Assembly: GCA_946183365.1 (NCBI GenBank)
Contig: CAMHAH010000017.1
Coordinates: forward strand, 1-59,251
DNA length: 59,251 nucleotides
From: an uncultured Clostridia bacterium
Lineage (GTDB): Bacteria; Bacillota; Clostridia; Oscillospirales; Acutalibacteraceae
Direction of reading: 5' to 3'
Program-made: the position numbers and the translations under genes
Notes under the pieces: generated by a model
The model's input: only the letters and a program-made list of their open reading frames with translations
Told to the model about the DNA's origin: nothing
The model's database searches: none
Shown here: piece after piece, positions 8,683-16,736 of the stretch
How positions within the stretch are numbered: the stretch's first letter is position 1
Layout of the letters: every line of letters begins with the position of its first letter

Positions 8683-10041
8683 TCAGTTTACTTTTTCACC
8701 GATCGGATAAGGAGTCGGCAGCTCGGTGGTATATCGCTGCAAATAGGTAGTGTCAGTAATCGTTATCTCGCCGTCGCCGTCTATATCTCCGAAAACAGCC
8801 CTGTCGGTCGTTTTGGTGGGGTCAAAGGACGTTTGAGTAGGCTCTTGTGTAGGTGCCTGTGTAGGCTCGGTCGGCATATCTTCCAATGAAACGAATTTAA
8901 AACCGTTGTTATTAGCATAATACTCAGCCGCTGTAGCCTTATAGCCGTAGATCGTAAAGCCATCGACTTTGAATTCCTTTTCGAAATCGATGTCATAGTA
9001 GTATCCTAAGGCATATTCCTGTTTGCTTTGTCCGATATAGGTAACAGATGACGGAACAGTAACGCTTTTAAGCTTTTCACAGTTGTAAAATGCAGAATAT
9101 CCTATCCTCTCAACGGAGTCGGTAATAGTTACGCTCGTCAGACCTGTACAGCCGTAAAACGCAGAATTGCCTATTTCCGTGACAGAGGCGGGGATATCTA
9201 TGCTTGTCAAACTTGTGCAATTCCTAAACGCGTAATTTGCGATTCTTGAAACAGAATCGGGGATCACTAATTCGGTTATCAAAGAGTTATTCAAATATAG
9301 CTTTCGAGCATAATACAGAGGATTGGAATCAGAGCCTGAAAAACTTATTGAGGCCCACGCGCCGATATCGCTGATATGTACGCTCGTCAGCCCTGTGCAG
9401 CCGTCAAACGCACCACTGCCGATACTTGTGACGGAGTTGCCAATATTTACACTCTTCAACCATGTGCAGCTTGAAAACGCAGAGTAACCTATATTTGTAA
9501 CTGAGTCAGGGATATCTATGCTTGTCAGTCCGGCGCAATTATAAAAAGCAAGATTACCGATACTTGTAACAGAGTTGCCGATAGTTGCGCTCGTCAGTCC
9601 CGAGCAACCAGAAAACACAGAATCGCCGATTTTAGTTACAGAGTCGGGTATAGTTACGCTTGTCAGTCCCGTGCAATTGTTAAACGCATAATTACCGATA
9701 CCGGTAACCGTATTGGGGATGCTTACCTTTGTCAGATTTTTGCATTCGTAGAACGCATACTTACCGATCGACGCTACGCCCTTTTCTATCACAGCTTCGG
9801 TAAAGAGGTAATTCAGCCACGGAGCCTTACTGCTGCCGTAGCTATCATAGCTCCCCATTTTGCCGTTGCCCGAAACGGTCAGCACCGTTCCCTCTATCTT
9901 CCATGTGCAATCGCCTGTGGTGCCGCTTTTTGCGCCCGTTTCGGCGATATCTTTCTCATCCGCGTTCACGGTGAACGGTGCGACGACGAGCACGGTCATA
10001 AGTATCGCGTAGGCTAATATGATACATAATGCTTTTTTCAT
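8683..10041 (-). CDS. Secreted BspA-like leucine-rich repeat protein with half dockerin
   Basis: 452-residue exported protein. A signal peptide (about 1-27, ending TVNA) is followed by about ten tandem LRR_5/BspA repeats from about residue 85 to 345, with the recurring pattern LTSVTIPDSVTxIGxxAFxxC. Next come a Pro/Thr linker (PTEPTQAPTQEPT) and a C-terminal dockerin-like calcium loop, GDIDGDGEITITDTTYLQRY. Only one of the usual two dockerin repeats is present, and the protein ends 15 residues later. BspA repeats mediate surface or host-protein binding; a dockerin would dock onto a cohesin scaffold, but half a dockerin may only bind calcium. Start ATG 10041 follows AGGAGG. Monocistronic. Confidence 0.88.
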   Translation of the reverse strand: MKKALCIILAYAILMTVLVVAPFTVNADEKDIAETGAKSGTTGDCTWKIEGTVLTVSGNGKMGSYDSYGSSKAPWLNYLFTEAVIEKGVASIGKYAFYECKNLTKVSIPNTVTGIGNYAFNNCTGLTSVTIPDSVTKIGDSVFSGCSGLTSATIGNSVTSIGNLAFYNCAGLTSIDIPDSVTNIGYSAFSSCTWLKSVNIGNSVTSIGSGAFDGCTGLTSVHISDIGAWASISFSGSDSNPLYYARKLYLNNSLITELVIPDSVSRIANYAFRNCTSLTSIDIPASVTEIGNSAFYGCTGLTSVTITDSVERIGYSAFYNCEKLKSVTVPSSVTYIGQSKQEYALGYYYDIDFEKEFKVDGFTIYGYKATAAEYYANNNGFKFVSLEDMPTEPTQAPTQEPTQTSFDPTKTTDRAVFGDIDGDGEITITDTTYLQRYTTELPTPYPIGEKVN

Positions 10042-10470
10042 GGTTAAACCTCCTGAGAATATATGGTCAACGATTTATCCGATGAACTTATAATACTATA
10101 GCGGTTTCGATTTTTCAAGTATCGATTTGCGGAGAACAAATAACGGTGAATAATGAAGAATGAAGGGCGGACGTTACACGCGTGTCCTGCCCGCGCCTGA
10201 TTGCGGTAAGCATGGATTTGAGTAGGGGAGGGGCTTGCTCCTCCCGAGAATGAAGGTCGTTTAATCATCATTCGACTTGAGTAGGATTTAACCTTTCAGT
10301 TAATGGACGATCAATGATCGTCCCTACGGCGGGGGGGGGAAAACCGTAAATCGCTTCGCGAATGTTCCTGCGGAACGCGGGAGGAGCAAGCCCCTCCCCT
10401 ACAATACGCCCATGTCGGGTGCCTTCTTAAGGATTGCGGTGGCTAAAGTTCACAGATAATTAACAAAGAA
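10042..10470. repeat. Repeat-rich intergenic region upstream of the LRR gene and htpG
   Basis: No convincing gene. It holds an exact 25-bp inverted pair (10222-10246, beginning GTAGGGGAGGGGC, and its reverse complement at 10378-10402). It also holds a palindrome GGACGATCA-ATGATCGTCC near 10305-10323, a nine-G tract at about 10331-10339, and short GAATGAAG repeats. An open reading frame on the minus strand (10044-10271) is made of this repeat DNA and is not credible. Confidence 0.7.
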
Positions 10471-10512
10471 TTAGCACTCTAACCTTGACAGTGCTAAAAA
10501 TTGGAGTATAAT
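10471..10512 (+). promoter_or_regulatory. CIRCE-like HrcA operator overlapping the htpG promoter
   Basis: TTAGCACTC (10471-10479), nine bases, CAGTGCTAA (10489-10497), one mismatch from the CIRCE consensus TTAGCACTC-N9-GAGTGCTAA. The -35 box TTGACA (10485-10490) lies inside it and TATAAT follows at 10507-10512 after a 16-bp spacer. HrcA binding here would block the promoter. Confidence 0.85.
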
Positions 10513-10672
10513 ATAATTGAATTAAGAGCTAAGAAAGAAGAAATAAGAAATAGAATTAATGAATTAAAACGATAAATAAGAACATTCAATCTCCGATTGA
10601 TTTTTTGAGTTATTTCTTCATTCTTAGTTTTTAGTTCTTAATTCTCAGTTCTCAGTAAAAGAGGTAATACAT

Positions 10673-12562
10673 ATGGCTAAAAAGCAATTTAAAACCGAGT
10701 CGAAAAAGCTCCTTGATATGATGGTCAACTCCATCTATACCCATAAGGAGATATTTTTGAGAGAGCTTATCTCGAACGCATCCGACGCTATCGACAAGCT
10801 CTATTTCCGTTCGCTTACCGACGACAGCGTGGGGCTTTCTCACGATGATTTTGAGATACGTCTCACCGTTGATAAGGATAACCGCACCCTGACCGTGACT
10901 GATAACGGTATCGGCATGACCAAGGACGAGCTCGAGAACAACCTCGGCACGATAGCTCATTCCGGCTCGCTCGATTTCAAGACCGACGACGAGAACAAGA
11001 ACGAGAACATCGACATCATCGGTCAGTTCGGCGTAGGCTTCTACTCAGCGTTCATGGTAGCCGATAATATCAAGGTAGAGAGCCGCGCCTTCGGCTCTGA
11101 CGAGGCTTTTCTCTGGGAGAGCTCGGGCGCTGACGGCTACACCGTAAAGCCCTGTGACAAGGACGCGGCGGGCACTGTCATCACCCTGCATATCAAGCCC
11201 GATACCGAGGAAGAGAAGTACGGCGAGTTCCTTGAGACCTACCGTATACGCGAGCTTATCAAGAAGTACAGCGATTATATCCGCTACCCCATCAAGATGA
11301 TGACCTCTCACAGACAGCTCAAGGAAGGTACCGAGAACGAGTATGAGGACGTATTCGAGGACGAGACCCTCAACAGCATGACCCCAATCTGGAAGAAGCC
11401 CCAGAGTAAGGTCACCGATGAGGAATACGCCGATTATTATAAGAGCAAGTTCAGCGATTATGAGGCTCCGCTCAAGGTCATTCGCCAGTCCACCGAGGGC
11501 AACGCGACCTATACGGCGTTGCTGTTCATACCCGCTCACGCTCCGTATGATTACTACAGCCGCGATTATGAGAAGGGCTTACAGCTCTATTCAAGCTCTG
11601 TCATGATAATGGAGAAGTGCAAGGATCTGCTGCCCGATCACTTCAGCTTTGTCAAGGGTCTTGTTGACAGTTCTGATCTCAGCCTTAATATCTCACGCGA
11701 GATGCTCCAGCACGACCGCCAGCTCAAGATAATCGCTAAGGCTCTTGAGAAGAAGATATCGTCGGAGCTCGCTAAAATGCTTAAGACCGACAGAGAGAAT
11801 TATGAGAAGTTCTTCAAGGAGTTCGGCGCTCAGCTCAAATGGGGCATTTACTCATCCTTCGGCGTCAACAAGGACGAGCTGCAGGATCTGTTGATGTTCA
11901 AGTCATCGAACGACGGCAAGTACACCACGCTCAGAGAGTACCTTGACCGCGCCCGCGAGAACCAGGATAAGATCTATTACGCGGTAGGCGAGACCACCGA
12001 GAAGATCGCTATGCTGCCGCAGGTTGAGGCTGTGCTCTCAAAGGGTTATGAGGTATTGTATCTGACCGAGGATATCGATGAATTCTGTGTTCAGATACTC
12101 CGCAGCTATGATAACAAGGACTTCCTCAACGTCTGCACCGATAACCTCGACCTCGGTGACGAGGAAGAGAAGGCTCAGCTCAAGGAAGCCAACGACAACA
12201 GCGAGGAGCTGTTCAAGTTCATCAAAGAGAGCCTCGGTGACAAGGTAGCAAAGGTACGCTATACCAATACATTGAAGAACCACGCGGTCTGCCTCTCGAG
12301 CGAGGGCAACGTATCTGTCGGAATGGAGCAGATACTCAACAAGATGCCCGGCGCCGAGGGTCAGAACATCAAGGCAGAGACCGTGCTCGAGATCAACATG
12401 GAGCACCCCATCAAGGACAAGCTGCTCGCTCTCTTTGAGAGCGACAAAGAGAAGCTCGCCGACTACAGCAAGATACTCTATGCTCAGGCGAGACTGATAA
12501 ACGGTCTCTCTCTCGATAATCCCGCCGAGATCAGCGATCTTGTATGCGACCTTATGGCGTAA
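10673..12562 (+). CDS. htpG: Hsp90-family chaperone HtpG
   Basis: Cytosolic ATP-dependent chaperone, 629 residues, full length. The N-terminal GHKL ATPase domain shows ELISNASDAIDKL, DNGIGMTKDEL and the lid motif GQFGVGFYSAFMV. The middle domain includes the SREMLQHDRQL region, and the C-terminal dimerisation domain ends in a stretch without the MEEVD tail, as expected for bacteria. Start ATG 10673 follows AAAGAGGT. A ~160-nt AT-rich leader (10513-10672) can form a long imperfect hairpin (AATTAAGAGCTAAG against TTAGTTCTTAATT). The CIRCE-like operator predicts heat induction through HrcA; in Bacillus subtilis htpG is not HrcA-controlled, so this differs from that model. Confidence 0.97.
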   Translation: MAKKQFKTESKKLLDMMVNSIYTHKEIFLRELISNASDAIDKLYFRSLTDDSVGLSHDDFEIRLTVDKDNRTLTVTDNGIGMTKDELENNLGTIAHSGSLDFKTDDENKNENIDIIGQFGVGFYSAFMVADNIKVESRAFGSDEAFLWESSGADGYTVKPCDKDAAGTVITLHIKPDTEEEKYGEFLETYRIRELIKKYSDYIRYPIKMMTSHRQLKEGTENEYEDVFEDETLNSMTPIWKKPQSKVTDEEYADYYKSKFSDYEAPLKVIRQSTEGNATYTALLFIPAHAPYDYYSRDYEKGLQLYSSSVMIMEKCKDLLPDHFSFVKGLVDSSDLSLNISREMLQHDRQLKIIAKALEKKISSELAKMLKTDRENYEKFFKEFGAQLKWGIYSSFGVNKDELQDLLMFKSSNDGKYTTLREYLDRARENQDKIYYAVGETTEKIAMLPQVEAVLSKGYEVLYLTEDIDEFCVQILRSYDNKDFLNVCTDNLDLGDEEEKAQLKEANDNSEELFKFIKESLGDKVAKVRYTNTLKNHAVCLSSEGNVSVGMEQILNKMPGAEGQNIKAETVLEINMEHPIKDKLLALFESDKEKLADYSKILYAQARLINGLSLDNPAEISDLVCDLMA

Positions 12563-12578
12563 AACTAACATAAATATA

Positions 12579-12614
12579 AGCCCGAAGTACCGATAACGGC
12601 GCTTCGGGCTTTTT
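12579..12614 (+). terminator. htpG terminator
   Basis: Stem AGCCCGAAG / CTTCGGGCT with a 14-nt loop, then TTTT. Confidence 0.85.
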
Positions 12615-12659
12615 GCGTATGGAGTTATAAATCAGAGTTTATACGTTGATTTCACCGAA

Positions 12660-13271
12660 TTACTCGGGTAATTCGACTGAGCTTTCTTCCGATTGCTCGT
12701 GCTCGGTCGGCTCGTCCTGTCCGGCGGGAGCTTCTTCGGCATCCGCGGTATCGGTATCGTCGGTCCGCTCGGTATCGCCCTCCGCCTCTTCGGGTTCGGG
12801 AGCGTGATCAAGCTCATGATCGGGCTCAGGCTCATATTCATCCTCGGGATCATATTCGGGATCGAGCTTATCCTTGATGAAGCTCAGCAGTTCATCGGTA
12901 CAAAGCTCCTCGACAGCGTCGGGGCTGTCGGGCAGAGCGAGAAGTATCTGGCTTCTGTACCGTATGATATAGCCTTCATCGCCGTCGGCGGTCTTGAGCT
13001 TTCGCATATTCTCAAGGGTGAGAGAAGAATTTGAGAAAACGCGCGAGAGCACGGTCGCGAGGTTGTCGTCGTAATCGGAGCCCAGACCGCCGATGATGAC
13101 CGCCATGGGGCATATCCTCAGACTGTGGCTGACCTCGGCTCCGAGCTCGGTGGGCGTTGTAGCTCCCACTATCCTGTGGGGCTCGGCGTCTATTTTACCG
13201 AGCGCTCTGCGGGCAGCTCTCTCACAGTATGAGGTCTTTTTTGAGATATAAAAAATCAGATCATACTTCAT
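12660..13271 (-). CDS. MoaB/CinA-like domain protein with acidic C-terminal tail
   Basis: 203 residues. Residues 1-125 resemble the MoaB/Mog/CinA (MoCF_biosynth) fold: the pattern AVIIGGLGSDYDDNLATVL parallels the GGxGxxxDDxT motif, and ILLALPDSPDAVEEL parallels the P-G-x-P region. Catalytic competence is doubtful and no molybdopterin genes are nearby. Residues 135-203 are a low-complexity Glu/Asp/Pro tail. It begins 6 bp after the stop of the sortase gene, so the two are an operon, and the sortase protein carries a related domain at its own N-terminus. No signal peptide or membrane segment. I infer a partner or regulator of the sortase; the true role is unknown. Confidence 0.6.
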   Translation of the reverse strand: MKYDLIFYISKKTSYCERAARRALGKIDAEPHRIVGATTPTELGAEVSHSLRICPMAVIIGGLGSDYDDNLATVLSRVFSNSSLTLENMRKLKTADGDEGYIIRYRSQILLALPDSPDAVEELCTDELLSFIKDKLDPEYDPEDEYEPEPDHELDHAPEPEEAEGDTERTDDTDTADAEEAPAGQDEPTEHEQSEESSVELPE

Positions 13272-13277
13272 AATTCA

Positions 13278-15176
13278 TCACTTCGGGATAGCTTTAAAAT
13301 TGGGATAGATATTTAGACCTACGTTTATCGAGTTGATGTCTACGCCCTCGATATTGAGATCCCAGCCGGTAAATTCATATCTGTATGAATCGTCCTCGGG
13401 CAGGGTCGGAGTACCGTCGGGGATAGGCAGGGGATCGCCCTCTCTGACGTTGTAGGCGGCGAACTGAGAGCCGTCATAATTACAGAAGGTAACTGGATAA
13501 TAGGTTACCGGAGGCGGATCGGTCGGTTTGGTCTCGCCGGGCTTCGGCTTCTCTGTAGGCGGATCAGTCGGGTTCGCGGCGAGGGTCGCGGTAAGATCCT
13601 CTGAGCCCTTCAGATCGCCCTTGCCGTCATACCAGCTTACCTTGCCGTCCTCATACGCCTTTTTAAAGGTGCCGGGGTCGGGTCGGGTGTTGCCGTAGCG
13701 CTCATAGTAAACGTCGGGGAACAGGGGAGATGAGTTGAGCTCGGCGAGATCTACGTCTACGCTCTCGGACTCGCCGGGTCTGATCTTGCGCGCTACAAGT
13801 ACACAGCGCCATTCATAGAATTCGTAACAGCAGGTAGAGAGCGTGATTATCTGGTCGTTCTCGTTGACCGTGACGGGGATATCGAACATCGAGCGGATAC
13901 GGGTATTGTATACGAAGTTCATGAACTCGGCGTCGGAGTTGAACTCGCCCTGCATATAGTTGAAGAACTCGCCGTGCTCATAGCGTGTAGAGGTCTTGAA
14001 CACGGAGATTATCTTGTATTTCGCGTCGCCGTCAGGGGTGTTGAAGATGACGATCGGGTGCTCGCGGTAGTATTCGAGATCGCCCTTGAGATCGCCCTCG
14101 TGAGAGTAATTGAGCAGGGTGTGGAACTGGCTGCCGTCGCGCATATTGTGACCGTGCATGATGACGTTGCGCGATTTTGTGCTGTCGGTGGAGCGGTAGT
14201 CGATGAAGATACTGCCGTACTCGGTGCCGCCCTTCTTATATGAGCGGTCTATGTAGTACTGGTGATAGCGGTCGTCGCCGGTATGCTCGAGCACCGGGTA
14301 GTCTACCACGGTATCGGGTATCGTTATCCAGCCGACGATCTCTTCGTTTACTTCTTTCAGAGCGTCCCAGTCCTGAGCGGGCCCGTTTTCCTCATTATCG
14401 TCGCCGGACTTGTTGTAGGCGATCGACTGTATCTCGCTGGTGACCGCGTTGTTCCTCATCGGGCCGAATATGTAGAAGTCAAGAACATATATCAGCGCGC
14501 CGATGAACGCCACTATCGCGATGAGCACGATTATCTTGCGGGTCTTCATCCTGCGGCTGTCCTCTTTGAGAGGTATGAACGACTTTATGAAGCCCTGTTT
14601 CTTTTGGGGCTTGAGCTCGGTAAGGGTGACCGAACGGTTGAGCGCCGGGTCGGCTTCGATACCGCTTTTATCGGTGAAATATACGCCCTCGGGGTATTGC
14701 TCTCTCAGCCTTTCAAATACCTCGTCGGCTTTTTTTACGCCCTCGGATATGAGCTCAAGCGGTGCTGACGGGCTCTCGGGCAGAGCGATGAACCGCACTC
14801 CGCACAGGCTGAAGCAATAGCCCTTTGAGCCCTTTATGTCGGGTATCGAGCTTATCTTGAGCTTTGGGGCGAGGTTTTTGTGCGCCTCGTCCTTTACGAC
14901 CCTCGCTTCAAGTCTGCCGATAAGGTCGTAGAAGTTTTTGCGAAAGCTCTCGTCGCCCGAGCTGTCGACGGCGTTCATGATTATGAACATATCCGCTTCA
15001 CCCGCGCACAGGCTGTTAAAGACCTGTGCCGAGAGATCCTTCGGCGATACCTGAGAGGTTTTTTTAAGGGCGACGCCGCCGCTGCTGAGTTCGGCGGATA
15101 CGGCGTCCATTATGCCTTCGAGGGCTTCTCTGTCAGCCTTATTCTTTTTAAGGGAAATAAGTTCACAGTTATACAT
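13278..15176 (-). CDS. Class B sortase with N-terminal MoaB/CinA-like domain
   Basis: 632-residue membrane protein. Residues 1-165 form a cytoplasmic domain resembling the MoaB/CinA fold, diverged (ADMFIIMNAVDSSGDESF, then FIALPESPSAPLEL). After a linker comes one membrane segment (about 214-236). The class B sortase domain spans about 265-465 with HGHNM (catalytic His343), TLSTC (Cys449) and Arg457. A Pro/Thr linker and a C-terminal InlB-like B-repeat domain (about 560-632, ending FTGWDLN...YPNF) follow. Sortases join surface proteins to the wall or into pili. The added domains on both sides are unusual; class B sortases are typically about 250 residues. Start ATG 15176 follows GAGGAAG. No LPxTG-type substrate gene is seen nearby. 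Confidence 0.85.
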   Translation of the reverse strand: MYNCELISLKKNKADREALEGIMDAVSAELSSGGVALKKTSQVSPKDLSAQVFNSLCAGEADMFIIMNAVDSSGDESFRKNFYDLIGRLEARVVKDEAHKNLAPKLKISSIPDIKGSKGYCFSLCGVRFIALPESPSAPLELISEGVKKADEVFERLREQYPEGVYFTDKSGIEADPALNRSVTLTELKPQKKQGFIKSFIPLKEDSRRMKTRKIIVLIAIVAFIGALIYVLDFYIFGPMRNNAVTSEIQSIAYNKSGDDNEENGPAQDWDALKEVNEEIVGWITIPDTVVDYPVLEHTGDDRYHQYYIDRSYKKGGTEYGSIFIDYRSTDSTKSRNVIMHGHNMRDGSQFHTLLNYSHEGDLKGDLEYYREHPIVIFNTPDGDAKYKIISVFKTSTRYEHGEFFNYMQGEFNSDAEFMNFVYNTRIRSMFDIPVTVNENDQIITLSTCCYEFYEWRCVLVARKIRPGESESVDVDLAELNSSPLFPDVYYERYGNTRPDPGTFKKAYEDGKVSWYDGKGDLKGSEDLTATLAANPTDPPTEKPKPGETKPTDPPPVTYYPVTFCNYDGSQFAAYNVREGDPLPIPDGTPTLPEDDSYRYEFTGWDLNIEGVDINSINVGLNIYPNFKAIPK

Positions 15177-15203
15177 ATATCTTCCTCATTTATGAGTGAT
15201 GTA

Positions 15204-15556
15204 TCATACTAAGTTTCATTAAAACACTTTAACATTTATTGCGTTGCGTCGTCGCTCGCCGTTCTCGGTAAGCGTATCCGGTAGGTACGCTTTGACCTCG
15301 AGTGGCGGCTCCTCCTTTCCCCACCGCGCAGGGGCGCGTCGGGGACCCCTATAACACATAACTTCGTTGTCCTCCTTGACAGGCGCCAGCAGTGACACTA
15401 AGCCAATCGCTTCGCTCTTGGAGTGTTGTTGCATGGGTGTTGTTAGCCAAATCAAAGATTTGGACAACACCTCAAGCCTGTCTGCGTCGTCCGCCTCGTT
15501 CTACGAAATTTTCCGTTAATAAATTTGTTAAAGCGATTAATGGAAACTTAGTATCA
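15204..15556. repeat. MITE-like repeat A, copy 3, composite, with TCA target duplication
   Basis: Element 15207-15553 has the same ends as the other copies (TACTAAGTTTCATTAAAAC... and ...TTTAATGGAAACTTAGTA). It is flanked by TCA at 15204-15206 and 15554-15556; the right TCA is also the thiI stop codon read on the minus strand. Two extra modules are nested inside: 15247-15349, which matches 45806-45907, and a stretch at about 15383-15478, which matches the extra module in copy 1. It fills the 377-bp gap between the sortase gene and thiI. Reading frames inside it are repeat-derived. Confidence 0.88.
15247..15349. repeat. Nested ~102-bp repeat module, copy 1
   Basis: Starts CGTCGTCGCTCGCCGT and ends CGGGGACCCC, with GGCGGCTCCTCCT in the middle. 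A clearly homologous copy is at 45806-45907 inside a different repeat. It replaces a few bases of the repeat A core. Confidence 0.85.
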
Positions 15557-16726
15557 GAAATCTATGGTCTTGACCGTAGTGTTCGCGATAGCCTCTTCTA
15601 TGAGCTCGTCAAGCTCAGCCTCGCGCTCAGCCTGCTCGACAAAGTGAAGTATCGGCTTTGTGCGCGGGTGCTTCGGCGTGAATACGGTGCAGCAGTCCTC
15701 GTACGGCTCTATGGAGGTCTCAAAGGTGCCTATGCGGCGTGAGATATTGATTATCTCCTGCTTGTCCATACCGATAAGCGGTCTGAATACTATCTTGCCC
15801 GCGGCGGCGTTGGTGCAGTTCAGAGCGTACATGGTCTGTGACGCGACCTGACCCAAGCTCTCGCCGGTTATCAGAGCGCCTGACTTAGTCTCTTCGGCTA
15901 TCCTTGTGGCTATCTTCATCATGACCCGTCTCAAGAGGATGGTGAACAGCTCCTCGGGACAGCGGTCACGCATGGTCTCCTGCACCTTGGTAAGGGGCAC
16001 GGTGTGCATCTCTATGCTGCCGGCGAAGCGGCTGACCTGTTTTAAGAGCTTCTCGACCTTTATGCGGGCTCTCTCGGATGTATAAGGAGGGCTCTCAAAG
16101 TGTACGGCGTTGAGCTTTAAGCCGCGCTTAGCCATCATATATGCCGCGACGGGGCTGTCTATGCCGCCGCTTATCAGCACGGTCGCAAGCCCCGATGTGC
16201 CTACGGGCATACCGCCCTGACCGCGGATGGTGCCGCAGCGGATATAAGCGCCGAAGTCGCGTACCTCAACGGTAACGGTGACCTCGGGATCCTTTACGTC
16301 TACCTTTAGGTGCGGACAGGTCTCTAACAGCTTGCCGCCTACCTGAGCCGAGAGCTCGGGGGATTTTAACGGGAAGCGTTTGTCCGAGCGCTTGCTCTCT
16401 ACCTTGAAGGTCGAGGCGTCCTCGAGGTAATCTTTACAGTAGAGCGCCGCCTTGCTGAGGATATCGTCGATATCCTTATCGCACACACAGGCGCGCGAGT
16501 AGGTGACTATGCCGAATACCTCGCCTATACGCTCGCAGACCTCGTCGAGATCGGTGTCGTCCGACAAGGGGTTTATGTATACGGTGGACTGAGCGATCTT
16601 TATCTCGAATTTGCCAAGCCCTCTCAGACGGTATTTTATGTTCTTTATGAGTACATCCTCAAAGGTGCGGCGGTTGAGCCCCTTTAGAACCATCTCGCCT
16701 AATTTTATAAGTACGATCTCTTTCAT
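15554..16726 (-). CDS. thiI: tRNA 4-thiouridine synthetase ThiI (without rhodanese domain)
   Basis: Adenylates U8 of tRNA and inserts sulfur taken from a cysteine desulfurase; in many bacteria it also feeds thiazole synthesis. The 390 residues comprise an N-terminal ferredoxin-like/THUMP region (about 1-165), then the PP-loop ATPase domain with SGGIDSPVAAYMM. There is no C-terminal rhodanese domain, the form usual in Firmicutes. The start was set at ATG 16726 (MKEIVLIKLGEM), preceded by AAAGGAAG; the longer in-frame start has no ribosome binding site and would overlap the upstream gene. The nifS-like gene stops 10 bp before, giving a sulfur-donor/acceptor operon. Its stop codon sits exactly at the edge of repeat A. 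Confidence 0.93.
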   Translation of the reverse strand: MKEIVLIKLGEMVLKGLNRRTFEDVLIKNIKYRLRGLGKFEIKIAQSTVYINPLSDDTDLDEVCERIGEVFGIVTYSRACVCDKDIDDILSKAALYCKDYLEDASTFKVESKRSDKRFPLKSPELSAQVGGKLLETCPHLKVDVKDPEVTVTVEVRDFGAYIRCGTIRGQGGMPVGTSGLATVLISGGIDSPVAAYMMAKRGLKLNAVHFESPPYTSERARIKVEKLLKQVSRFAGSIEMHTVPLTKVQETMRDRCPEELFTILLRRVMMKIATRIAEETKSGALITGESLGQVASQTMYALNCTNAAAGKIVFRPLIGMDKQEIINISRRIGTFETSIEPYEDCCTVFTPKHPRTKPILHFVEQAEREAELDELIEEAIANTTVKTIDF

Positions 16727-16736
16727 ATTTCTTCCT

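Noticed and set aside
15219..15470. Short frames in repeat A copies ending in the shared peptide NxINVKVF (also 19759-20040)
   Set aside because: They come from the inverted repeat sequence itself and differ wherever the repeat differs.
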